Shown piece after piece: positions 25,599 to 32,613 of a stretch of DNA of 64,000 nucleotides. How positions within the stretch are numbered: the stretch's first letter is position 1; the number at the start of each line of letters is the position of its first letter. The stretch is taken from positions 186,001 through 250,000 of the forward strand of contig NZ_CAOJCN010000005.1 of NCBI RefSeq assembly GCF_948329515.1, written 5' to 3'. The position numbers and the translations under genes are program-made. The notes under the pieces are model-generated. The model was given only the letters and a program-made list of their open reading frames with translations, did not search any database and was not told where the DNA came from. Source of the stretch: Cohnella rhizoplanae. GTDB lineage: Bacteria; Bacillota; Bacilli; Paenibacillales; Paenibacillaceae.

Positions 25599-25612
25599 CG
25601 AACATACATTCG
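25599..25612. promoter_or_regulatory. LexA-like box before the ImmA/IrrE gene
   Basis: CGAACATACATTCG matches 13 of 14 positions of the Bacillales LexA consensus CGAACRNRYGTTYG. It lies 19 bases before the start codon of the metalloprotease gene. Confidence 0.6.
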
Positions 25613-25630
25613 CCCATCGAGGTGCCCGAT

Positions 25631-26203
25631 ATGCTTCAATACTACCAACCTACGCCGCTCGAACAATGGATCGAGGCGCTGTGGAGCAGGGCCGGCATCG
25701 TGTCGCCCGACCAGCTGACCATCGAGGAGGTATCCGACCGTCTGGACGTATGGGTCCACTACATGAGCGAATCGAGCAAGGCGCTCGAATGGATGGGCAT
25801 CCGCTCGGTGCTGATCGATCTGCGACTGACGGCCGAACGGCAGTGGGAGGATTATCTGCACGAACTCTGCCATATTCTTCGGCATGCGGGCAACCAGACG
25901 GTGATGCCGCGCTCGTTTTTGGAGCATCAGGAGGCGGAGGCCAAGCGATTCGTGCTCTATGCCGCGATGCCGTATTCGATGGTCAGGGAGCTGCAGCTTC
26001 CCTCCGCGCGCGGCGAGGCGGTTCAATTGTTAGCCGCCAGGTTTCGCGTTACCTGCGAATTGGCCGATGTGCGGCTGGACCAGTTTCAGAGACGGGCGTT
26101 CGATGCGATCCTCTGGGAGGAAATCGTCAGGCTAAGCCGCGAGTCGACGGAGGAGGGTCGTACGGGAGGCACGCAAGGGCCCGATCAAGCGGAAGAGTCT
26201 TAA
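25631..26203 (+). CDS. ImmA/IrrE family metallo-endopeptidase
   Basis: A 190-residue protein with the zinc-protease motif HELCH at residues 77-81 (YLHELCHILRHAG) and a downstream Glu in EHQEAEAKRF. ImmA-type proteases cleave Xre/ImmR repressors after DNA damage and so release mobile elements; pairing with the adjacent Xre gene supports this here (XkdA in PBSX). The ATG at 25631 has GAGGTG 6 bases before it. The C-terminal tail is hydrophilic. Confidence 0.88.
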   Translation: MLQYYQPTPLEQWIEALWSRAGIVSPDQLTIEEVSDRLDVWVHYMSESSKALEWMGIRSVLIDLRLTAERQWEDYLHELCHILRHAGNQTVMPRSFLEHQEAEAKRFVLYAAMPYSMVRELQLPSARGEAVQLLAARFRVTCELADVRLDQFQRRAFDAILWEEIVRLSRESTEEGRTGGTQGPDQAEES

Positions 26204-26211
26204 CGGGGAAA

Positions 26212-26249
26212 GAAAAAAGGATGCACGCGGCTTGAGCCGCCGTGCATCC
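26212..26249 (-). terminator. hairpin terminator after the DJ-1/PfpI gene
   Basis: GGATGCACGCGGCT pairs with AGCCGCCGTGCATCC with one bulged base. On the minus strand it is followed by a T-rich run, so it ends the gene at 26272. It may also stop read-through from the ImmA gene. Confidence 0.8.
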
Positions 26250-26271
26250 CGTGCTGCGCCGAACACGCAGG

Positions 26272-26814
26272 TTAATAAGCCGATACGCCGAGCTTGGCGA
26301 TGGTCTCGCGGATGAAGGCCGGCTCGTCCTCCGGTTTGCGGGACGTGATGAGATTACCGTCCACGACGACCTCCCGATCGACGAACGTACCGCCGGCCGC
26401 TTCGACTTCCCCTTGGATCGAGGCGGTCGCGGTCAGCGTCTTGCCGTTTAGCACGCCGGCTTTGGCAAGCACCTGCGGCCCATGGCAGATGGCGGCGATC
26501 GGGATGCCCGCCTTGTCGGCTTCGGCGACGAACGCGATGATGGCGGGGTCGTCCCGCAGCTTGGCCGGGGAATGGCCGCCCGGGATAACGATCGCCTCGT
26601 AGTCGCCGGCTTTCGCTTCGTCGGCCGTCAGGTGAGAGGTGTAGGTTACCGTGCCTTTCTTTCCTTTAAGTTCTTTGCCTTTCTCGGTACTGATGATGTC
26701 GATGTCATTGCCGTTTTCGACCAGCGCGTCGTATGGATTTTGCATTTCCGAGTCTTCGTAGCCCTCCTCCAGCAGGAACGCCACTTTACGCAGGCCTTGC
26801 TTCACGGTTGCCAT
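26272..26814 (-). CDS. DJ-1/PfpI family protein (general stress protein 18-like)
   Basis: A 180-residue protein of the PfpI/YfkM class. The nucleophile elbow AAICHGPQVL carries the conserved Cys, and Glu lies in LLEEGYEDSEM. The segment EAIVIPGGHSPAKLRDD is family-typical. Members act as deglycases or chaperones under stress; activity here is unproven. The ATG at 26814 is chosen because GAGGTGGG lies 6 bases upstream. Confidence 0.9.
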   Translation of the reverse strand: MATVKQGLRKVAFLLEEGYEDSEMQNPYDALVENGNDIDIISTEKGKELKGKKGTVTYTSHLTADEAKAGDYEAIVIPGGHSPAKLRDDPAIIAFVAEADKAGIPIAAICHGPQVLAKAGVLNGKTLTATASIQGEVEAAGGTFVDREVVVDGNLITSRKPEDEPAFIRETIAKLGVSAY

Positions 26815-27175
26815 GCTTCGCCCACCTCGTTTTCTCTGGTATGTACGGAAGCAGACCGCAGCTTGCTTAGCCGCGATCTGCCCCATGATATTGCATAAGC
26901 TTTAATAATGATGATCAACGTCGACAACAACCATTTCGTTCGCTTCGCGCGGGTGCCGGGGAACACTTCAGACGGTTGCCCTGTACGTGCCCTGCCTCAT
27001 TCGAACCGAGGATTGCTGAGGGCGATTGGCGATGACCTGAGCAAGCGTCAACTCGAACCCTTGGCCTTGATGCGGCGGAGCTTAAGCACGCTCCGCGATT
27101 CCGCGCTGCAGTGTCTGGTTCAACGGAATCACATCCTGTTCTTAGGCGATAGCAAGGCTATGCCATTCGTCGGCT

Positions 27176-27391
27176 TCAGCGCTCGCTCGCGTATCTGCCG
27201 TGATCGTCACGGACTTGATTCGCGATATCGGGCTGCAAGCCTGCCCTCTGATCCCATGATGCCCTTGATTCGGCATTCGCGCGTCCCAACTCTTCGTAGT
27301 CGTGTTCACGATCCGGAGATCTTGCCCTAGCTTCTCCGCCGTGCATGTTGGCTTCGCGCCTCGTGCTGACGTCTGGATCTGCTCGTGCCAT
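27176..27391 (-). CDS. small hydrophilic protein of unknown function
   Basis: A 71-residue, highly charged protein (many Arg, Asp, Glu; no membrane segment). The ATG at 27391 is preceded by AAGGAG with 8 bases between, a near-ideal ribosome binding site, which is the main support for it. No family is recognised; composition recalls small stress or spore proteins. The 361 bases between 26815 and 27175 hold no gene or structure that I can support. Confidence 0.5.
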   Translation of the reverse strand: MARADPDVSTRREANMHGGEARARSPDREHDYEELGRANAESRASWDQRAGLQPDIANQVRDDHGRYASER

Positions 27392-27638
27392 ATGAATCAC
27401 TCCTTCAAGGGTGGAATGGCCTTGCCTCCTATTATTACCCCGTACGGCTCGTACGAACCGGATTAAAGCGATTTCAATCATTAAACAATTCTAATGGTCG
27501 GATGCCGGAAACGACGATTCGCTTCGTATTATAATTCGTTTCACAAAAATGATAGAAATAGCTCCGATGAGTCTAACTAACTTTCCTCCAAACGGGTAAT
27601 CTTAATCAGAAGATGCCTACAGAGGAGGAATTCCAACG

Positions 27639-28016
27639 ATGAAAAAGTGGTTTGTGCCCGGCATTTTGACCGCCTGCTGTCTGCTCGCCATACTCCTGGT
27701 GTTCTTCTCCCTCCGGGAGGACGAGCCGTCCGGCGGCTCGCACGAGGCCGCGCCCTCGGCCACGGCCGGCGAAGGCGCCGCCACGGTCGACGCCGAAGCG
27801 GCGACGGCAATCTACAAGGCCAACTGCATCTCATGCCACGGCGATCAACTGCAAGGCGGCATGGGCCCGGCCCTGACGCAAGTCGGCGCGGAGATGTCCC
27901 AGGACGATATTCACAAGCAGATCGCCAACGGGGGCGGAGGCATGCCGGCTTTCAAGGGACGATTGTCCGACGAAGAGATCAACACGGTCGCCGTCTGGCT
28001 CGCTTCCAAGAAATAA
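27639..28016 (+). CDS. membrane-anchored c-type cytochrome
   Basis: A 125-residue protein. An uncleaved signal-anchor helix spans residues 6-24, a Ser/Ala/Glu-rich linker follows to about 50, and the heme domain has CISCH (Cys63, Cys66, His67) and the sixth ligand Met102 in GGGGMPAFKG. This is the design of small Bacillales cytochromes c-550/c-551 (CccA type), which carry electrons outside the membrane to the terminal oxidase. GAGGAGG lies 10 bases before the start. Confidence 0.92.
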   Translation: MKKWFVPGILTACCLLAILLVFFSLREDEPSGGSHEAAPSATAGEGAATVDAEAATAIYKANCISCHGDQLQGGMGPALTQVGAEMSQDDIHKQIANGGGGMPAFKGRLSDEEINTVAVWLASKK

Positions 28017-28035
28017 TCCTTTTACGTTGCAGAAG

Positions 28036-28070
28036 AAAGGCAGCCGATCCCTCCGGTCGGCTGCCTTTTT
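28036..28070 (+). terminator. intrinsic terminator after the cytochrome gene
   Basis: AAAGGCAGCCGA (28036-28047) pairs with TCGGCTGCCTTT (28056-28067) and runs into a T tract. Confidence 0.9.
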
Positions 28071-28101
28071 GTGCGCTGAATTTTTTACTGGTCTTCGTCC
28101 T

Positions 28102-28479
28102 TTATCTGTTCGGACTGATTAAGGGGATCGTGCTCAGCTCGGCTTGCGCGAAGCCCTGGTCCGTGACCAGGTTGCCGAATTCATCGATGCCATAAACGGA
28201 CAGAAGCGCATTCGGCGTCGAGACGGAAGTCACGCTCAACTGCACTTCATAGGCGACATTGCCTGCAATGAAGAAGGTTCTGACTTCGTAATCGTCCGCA
28301 GGCACGGCAAACGTGGACACGTAAGCGGTGTAAAACGTGTCCGAGTCGACGGAAGCAAAAATTTTGACGAGGACGGTGACAGGCGAAAATAAATCCAGAT
28401 TTCTCACGTTCAAGACGACGTTGGATGCGGCTGTTCCAAAATCCCTGGTATTCGTAACCGTACAAGTTGAAAAAGGCAT
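28102..28479 (-). CDS. hypothetical protein, beta-rich
   Basis: A 125-residue protein predicted to be almost all beta strand (ASNVVLNVRNLDLFSPVTVL, VAYEVQLSVTSVSTPNALLS), with no signal peptide and one Cys. The look is that of a spore-surface or structural beta-sandwich protein, but no family can be named. The ATG at 28479 is preceded by AAGGAG with 11 bases between; a longer reading from 28503 would place that signal inside the gene. Confidence 0.6.
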   Translation of the reverse strand: MPFSTCTVTNTRDFGTAASNVVLNVRNLDLFSPVTVLVKIFASVDSDTFYTAYVSTFAVPADDYEVRTFFIAGNVAYEVQLSVTSVSTPNALLSVYGIDEFGNLVTDQGFAQAELSTIPLISPNR

Positions 28480-28636
28480 GTGATCAGCATCTCCTTCCTG
28501 CATGGAATGCTGTATAGTATGTAGCGTTCCTCGTTGTGCTTGGACAAGGGTTGGCCCTGGCGTCCATCGTGCGAGCCTGATGCGCCGTATACGCTGGGGA
28601 AGCCGTTATATTTATAACGAGCTCCAAATTGGCACC

Positions 28637-28669
28637 AAAAAAGCGCGGCCCCGAATTCGGGAACCGCGC
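28637..28669 (-). terminator. terminator of tRNA-Thr
   Basis: GCGCGG (28643-28648) pairs with CCGCGC (28664-28669), extended by CCCG/CGGG inside. A T run follows on the minus strand, just after the tRNA 3' end. Confidence 0.8.
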
Positions 28670-28685
28670 CGTAATGTCATATATA

Positions 28686-28761
<76 letters not shown>

Positions 28762-28773
28762 GAACACTTTTAC

Positions 28774-28802
28774 AGAATACCGAATTGGGCTCCGATAGTC
28801 AA
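28774..28802 (-). promoter_or_regulatory. promoter of tRNA-Thr
   Basis: On the minus strand TTGACT (28802-28797) is followed after 17 bases by TATTCT (28779-28774), 12 bases before the tRNA 5' end. Confidence 0.7.
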
Positions 28803-28898
28803 GCCTTTTTTCAACTTTATTTGACCTGCCATCATTTGGCGCGTTGCGGACGCGAGCGGCTTCTATGCTTTATAATGAAGCCAAAGGAGTGGACGCGG

Positions 28899-29558
28899 GT
28901 GTACAGAATTCTCATTGCCGACGACCAGACGCTTATGCGGGACGGTCTGCAGACCATTATACAGCTCGAAGAAGACATGGAGGTCGTCGCGACGGCCGAG
29001 AACGGCCAGGAAGCGTGCGCGCTGGCGCTGCGGCACAAGCCTGACCTGGTACTGATGGACATCCGGATGCCCCTGATGAACGGGATCGAGGCGGTGAAGA
29101 AGCTTCGCCTGGAGGCGCCCGGCGTTCGGGTGCTGATGCTGACGACCTTCGACGAGGATGACTACATCATCGAGGCGCTGGCGAGCGGCGCCGTCGGCTT
29201 CCTGCTCAAGGACATCCAGAGCGACAAGCTCATGCAGGCGATCCGCGAAGCGGCACGGGGAGAAATGATGCTGCCCGCCGGCATCGCGGCCAAGCTGGCC
29301 GCGCGTCTCGCTTCTCCGATGGCAGGTAAGCCTACGGGCCTGCGCGCACGCGGAAGAACCGAAGGCCTGAAGTTCACGGACCGCGAGCTCAGCATCATCG
29401 CGCTCATGGTCGAAGGCAGGACGAACCGGGAGATTGCCGGCCACCTGTTCATGAGCGAGGGAACGGTCAAGAATTATGTGAGCACGATCTACGACAAGAT
29501 CGGGACCAACGATCGCACGCAAGCGGTGATATGGCTGAAAGACATGGCGAACGGCTAA
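28899..29558 (+). CDS. NarL/LuxR-family response regulator (orphan)
   Basis: A 219-residue regulator. The receiver domain has Asp8-Asp9, phospho-acceptor Asp54 in LVLMDIRMP, the Thr in LMLTTFDED and Lys in FLLKD. The LuxR-type helix-turn-helix is near residues 150-215 (LSIIALMVEGRTNREIAGHL, SEGTVKNYVSTIYDKIG). The GTG at 28899 is chosen because AAAGGAG precedes it by 8 bases. No histidine kinase gene is next to it. The AbrB-family membrane gene 27 bases downstream is probably co-transcribed. Confidence 0.92.
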   Translation: MYRILIADDQTLMRDGLQTIIQLEEDMEVVATAENGQEACALALRHKPDLVLMDIRMPLMNGIEAVKKLRLEAPGVRVLMLTTFDEDDYIIEALASGAVGFLLKDIQSDKLMQAIREAARGEMMLPAGIAAKLAARLASPMAGKPTGLRARGRTEGLKFTDRELSIIALMVEGRTNREIAGHLFMSEGTVKNYVSTIYDKIGTNDRTQAVIWLKDMANG

Positions 29559-29585
29559 CCTATGCTGCAAGAAAGGAAGAACATC

Positions 29586-30722
29586 ATGAACGCGGGTATG
29601 CCATTCTCCGCCCCGCGTCGATGGACGCGGGGACCGATCGCGCTCGCCACGGCGCTGGCGGGCGGCTTTATCATGTATATTTTGCATTTGCCCCTGCCTT
29701 GGCTCCTCGGTCCGATGCTCGGCGTACTGATCGGATCCTCGATATGGCCGCGAAGCTATTACTGGCCCGGCTCGGTCCGCAATGCGGGCATGATCGTCGT
29801 AGGCTATACGATCGGCCTGTCGCTGACCGGTGCCGCGCTGCGGGAGATGGGCGGGCAGCTGCCGACGATGATGCTGATGACGGCGCTGCTGCTCCTGCTG
29901 TGCGCCGGCCTCGCGGCGGCCGTCGCGAAGCTGTCCGGCATCTCCTATCTGACCGCGCTCATGGGCAGCATTCCGGGCGGGCTGACGCAGGTGCTCGCGC
30001 TGGCGGAGGAGACGAAGGGCGTCAACCTCACCGTCGTCACGATCATTCAGGTCGTGCGCCTGATGCTGATCGTCGTCTGCATCCCGCTGCTGATCTTCAG
30101 TCCGATCTTCGGCTTCCATGCAAGCGCCGCGTCGGACGCCGCCAACATGGCAGCCGCCCACGCGGATTGGAGCGGCCTTTGGCCGAACCTGCCGGTCTAT
30201 GCCGCCGTCTGCATCGCTTGCGCGCTGCTGGGCCATAAGATTCGTTTCCCCACCGCCTTCTTGCTCGCGCCGGCGCTCGGCGCCGCGCTCCTCCAGGGGG
30301 CGGGCGTCACCGGCCCTGCGCTGCCGTCGCCGTTCATCGATGCGGCGCAGCTGACGATCGGCGCCTACGTGGGACTGTTGCTGAAGCCCGGCGGTCTGGA
30401 GCGCAAGCTTCGCACCGTTTCCCTGGCCGTTATGAGCGGCATCGGCCTGCTTGCGTGCGCGATCGGCTTGAGCTTGCTGCTGACCAAGCTCCATCCCCTT
30501 TCGCTCCCCACGGCCCTGCTCAGCCTGGCGCCCGGCGGCATGGACCAGATGGGCATCGTCGCCCACGAGATCGGAGCGGACCTGCCGTCCGTCGCGGGCT
30601 ACCAGCTTTTCCGCACGTTTTTCATCTTTTTCGCCGTGCCTCCGCTGCTCAAGGCGATCATCCGGCTGGCGTCCAGGAGAAGAGACGGCGCGGGAGCGCA
30701 TTCCTCCGACAGACAGACATAA
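29586..30722 (+). CDS. AbrB-family (ammonia monooxygenase-like) membrane protein
   Basis: A 378-residue membrane protein of the AbrB/PF05145 family (unrelated to the DNA-binding AbrB). It has about ten hydrophobic segments in two homologous halves, each with a PGG motif: GSIPGGLTQVLALAEETKGV and SLAPGGMDQMGIVAHEIGAD. This internal duplication is diagnostic. Function is unknown; some members affect regulation or transport. The ATG at 29586 is preceded by AAAGGAAG. It follows the orphan regulator in one operon and ends at a terminator. Confidence 0.88.
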   Translation: MNAGMPFSAPRRWTRGPIALATALAGGFIMYILHLPLPWLLGPMLGVLIGSSIWPRSYYWPGSVRNAGMIVVGYTIGLSLTGAALREMGGQLPTMMLMTALLLLLCAGLAAAVAKLSGISYLTALMGSIPGGLTQVLALAEETKGVNLTVVTIIQVVRLMLIVVCIPLLIFSPIFGFHASAASDAANMAAAHADWSGLWPNLPVYAAVCIACALLGHKIRFPTAFLLAPALGAALLQGAGVTGPALPSPFIDAAQLTIGAYVGLLLKPGGLERKLRTVSLAVMSGIGLLACAIGLSLLLTKLHPLSLPTALLSLAPGGMDQMGIVAHEIGADLPSVAGYQLFRTFFIFFAVPPLLKAIIRLASRRRDGAGAHSSDRQT

Positions 30723-30726
30723 TAAG

Positions 30727-30754
30727 GCAGCGCCCTGGCGCTGCTCTTTTCTTT
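30727..30754 (+). terminator. intrinsic terminator after the AbrB-family gene
   Basis: GCAGCGCC (30727-30734) pairs with GGCGCTGC (30737-30744), followed by CTTTTCTTT. Confidence 0.8.
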
Positions 30755-30786
30755 ACTCAGGCCGCGAAGTTTGCTATGCTCATAGG

Positions 30787-30800
30787 AGAACATAAGTTCG
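30787..30800. promoter_or_regulatory. LexA-like box before the SPL-like radical SAM gene
   Basis: AGAACATAAGTTCG matches 12 of 14 positions of CGAACRNRYGTTYG and is nearly identical to the box at 24989. It lies 34 bases before the start codon. Confidence 0.5.
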
Positions 30801-30833
30801 CATTGAAGTCCTATCCCGGAGGAGGCCCTCAGG

Positions 30834-31832
30834 ATGAATCCGACTCAATATTTGCCCATGCGGGCCAAGACGATACTGAACGCCGTGAGCGCGCCGAACA
30901 TGCCGTTCGACTGGTCGATCAACCCCTATCGCGGCTGCCAGCACGGCTGCAGCTTCTGCTATGCGCGGAGCACGCACGCCTACCTGGGCGAGGCGGCCGA
31001 CGATACGTTTCAGCATCGCATCTTCTACAAGGACGACGCGCCCTCCATCCTGCGCGCTCAGCTGCAGCGCATGCGCGCGCGCGGCAAGCTCCCGAATCAC
31101 GTGGCGATCGGCACCGCGACGGATCCGTACCAACAGCTGGAGGCCAAGGCTCGGCTGACGAGAGGCTGCCTGGAGACGCTCGCCGAATTCGGCGTAGGCG
31201 TCAGCATCACCACCCGCTCGCCGCTCGTGCTGCGGGACTTGGATCTGCTGCGCAGCCTGCCCGGCGTCTCGGTGAATATTAGCATCCACACGCTGGATAA
31301 GGGGATCTGGCGGACGTTCGAGCCTTCGACGCCCTCGCCCCGGCGAAGGCTCGAATGCGCCAGGACCCTGACGGACGCGGGCATCCGCGTCCATGCCTTC
31401 GCAGTGCCGATCCTGCCGCACCTGACCGACGGCGAAGCCGACACCGAGGCGCTGGTCGATGCGCTGGCGGATGCCGGCGTACGCCATATGATGTCCTCTT
31501 TCATGCGGCTGTCCACGCCGGAGGTCAAGGGATGGTTTTTCTCGGTGCTCCGGGCGTCCTATCCCGAGCTGGCCGAGGTCTACGGCAAGCTCTACTGGCA
31601 CTCGGCCCATCTGCCCGCCAGTTACCGCAAGCCGGTCTATGCCCGGATCGCCGCGCAGATGAAACGCCGCGGGATGTCCGAGATCGGCGCCATGCTGGTG
31701 CCGAGGGGCGATGCGGCCCTTACCTTGGGATCCGCGCCGGCTGTATCCCCCGACCTATCGGCGGGAACGCCCGCATCGGAGGCGGCTCCCGCCGCTTCGT
31801 CCTGCCAGCCCGTACAGCTGGCGCTGTTCTAG
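30834..31832 (+). CDS. SPL-like radical SAM protein
   Basis: A 332-residue radical SAM protein of the spore photoproduct lyase-like/Rv2578c group. The 4Fe-4S motif is CQHGCSFC (C-x3-C-x2-C) near residues 35-42 in NPYRGCQHGCSFCYAR. The barrel continues with HVAIGTATDPYQQLE, VSITTRSPLVLRD and VSVNISIHTLD, and the C-terminal 40 residues are Ala/Ser-rich. The true substrate of this group is unknown. GGAGGAGG lies 8 bases before the start. It is not next to splAB-like genes. Confidence 0.9.
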   Translation: MNPTQYLPMRAKTILNAVSAPNMPFDWSINPYRGCQHGCSFCYARSTHAYLGEAADDTFQHRIFYKDDAPSILRAQLQRMRARGKLPNHVAIGTATDPYQQLEAKARLTRGCLETLAEFGVGVSITTRSPLVLRDLDLLRSLPGVSVNISIHTLDKGIWRTFEPSTPSPRRRLECARTLTDAGIRVHAFAVPILPHLTDGEADTEALVDALADAGVRHMMSSFMRLSTPEVKGWFFSVLRASYPELAEVYGKLYWHSAHLPASYRKPVYARIAAQMKRRGMSEIGAMLVPRGDAALTLGSAPAVSPDLSAGTPASEAAPAASSCQPVQLALF

Positions 31833-31936
31833 CCAAGCAGGACGCCCGAGTGCCCGCCCTTCCTTATAGCACCCCCGCGTTCCCCTGCGCATAAGCTGTG
31901 TAGACAATCGCCTACGGCAGGCAAAGGGGAATGAAG

Positions 31937-32545
31937 ATGAACGTACAGACGTTGATGCTTCCGATCTCGATCGATCGGACCGAGAAGCCCCCGCTCAAGC
32001 TCAGCACCCCCGTCATCACGGGCGGCACGGGCGAAGAAGCGCGCAAGACGATGAACGAAGCGATCAAGCGCGAAGAAGATACGCTTATGGCCAGCCAGGG
32101 CTATCCGTCTCCCGACGTGCAGGAGATGGACGGCACGTTCGAGCTGAAGACCAACCAGCGCGGCGTGCTCAGCCTCTCGCTGCTCAACTACGTCTTCACC
32201 GGCGGCGCGCACGGCAATACGATCCAGAAGTCGCTCACCTTCGACGCCGACACGGGACGCGCCTATAAGCTCGTCGAGCTGTTTAAGCCCGGTTCCGACT
32301 ATCGCAAGAAGCTCAACACGCTCATTGAGGTTCAGATCAAGGCGCGCAAGCTGCCCCTGCTCGGTTCTTATCCCGGAATTGCGGCCGACCAGGATTATTA
32401 CATCGCGGACAAAGCGCTGGTGATTTACTTCCAGCTCTACGAGCTCGTCCCGTATGCTTGGGGCTTCCCTTACTTTCCGATCTCCGTCTACGCGATTCAG
32501 GACATCATCGACGAGGACGGCCCGCTCGGCGCGATGATGTACTGA
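31937..32545 (+). CDS. DUF3298/DUF4163 domain protein
   Basis: A 202-residue protein without a signal peptide. The DUF4163 part covers residues 1-85 (LKLSTPVITGGTGEEARKTM), and DUF3298 follows with the typical FTGGAHGNTIQKSLTFD and YYIADKALVIYFQLYELVPYA. The same pair of domains forms the lysozyme-binding part of RsiV and the C-terminus of PdaC-like proteins. The ATG at 31937 is preferred over the one at 31931 because GGGGA then lies 6 bases upstream. Confidence 0.87.
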   Translation: MNVQTLMLPISIDRTEKPPLKLSTPVITGGTGEEARKTMNEAIKREEDTLMASQGYPSPDVQEMDGTFELKTNQRGVLSLSLLNYVFTGGAHGNTIQKSLTFDADTGRAYKLVELFKPGSDYRKKLNTLIEVQIKARKLPLLGSYPGIAADQDYYIADKALVIYFQLYELVPYAWGFPYFPISVYAIQDIIDEDGPLGAMMY

Positions 32546-32560
32546 GACTGTTCACAATAC

Positions 32561-32603
32561 TTAAGGCTCCCTTCGTCGCACTCGCGGTTCGGGGAGCCTT
32601 ATT
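32561..32603. terminator. bidirectional terminator
   Basis: TAAGGCTCCC (32562-32571) pairs with GGGGAGCCTTA (32591-32601). It separates two convergent genes. Confidence 0.75.
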
Positions 32604-32613
32604 CGCGTCGGCT

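Larger units (their letters stand above)
11387..26203. mobile_element. headless PBSX-type contractile tail locus (tailocin-like)
   Basis: From the ImmA gene at 26203 back to the lysin at 11387 the region holds a full set of contractile-tail, lysis and control genes. It encodes sheath, tube, tail assembly chaperone, tape measure, baseplate and hub proteins, fibre, holin, lysin, late activator, Xre repressor and metalloprotease. Every gene between 11387 and 24865 is on the minus strand with gaps under about 200 bases. No capsid, portal, terminase, protease, replication or integrase gene is present inside, and the flanking genes are ordinary housekeeping genes. That is the content of R-type tailocins such as diffocin, or of a reduced PBSX. 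Confidence 0.85.

Noticed and set aside
25145..26203. Intact prophage immunity region
   Set aside because: The Xre/ImmA pair could belong to a prophage, but no integrase, replication, packaging or head genes are found on either side, so a tail-only element is preferred.
26908..27330. 140-residue open frame on the plus strand
   Set aside because: No ribosome binding site, odd composition, no recognisable domain, and it overlaps a minus-strand frame with an excellent ribosome binding site.
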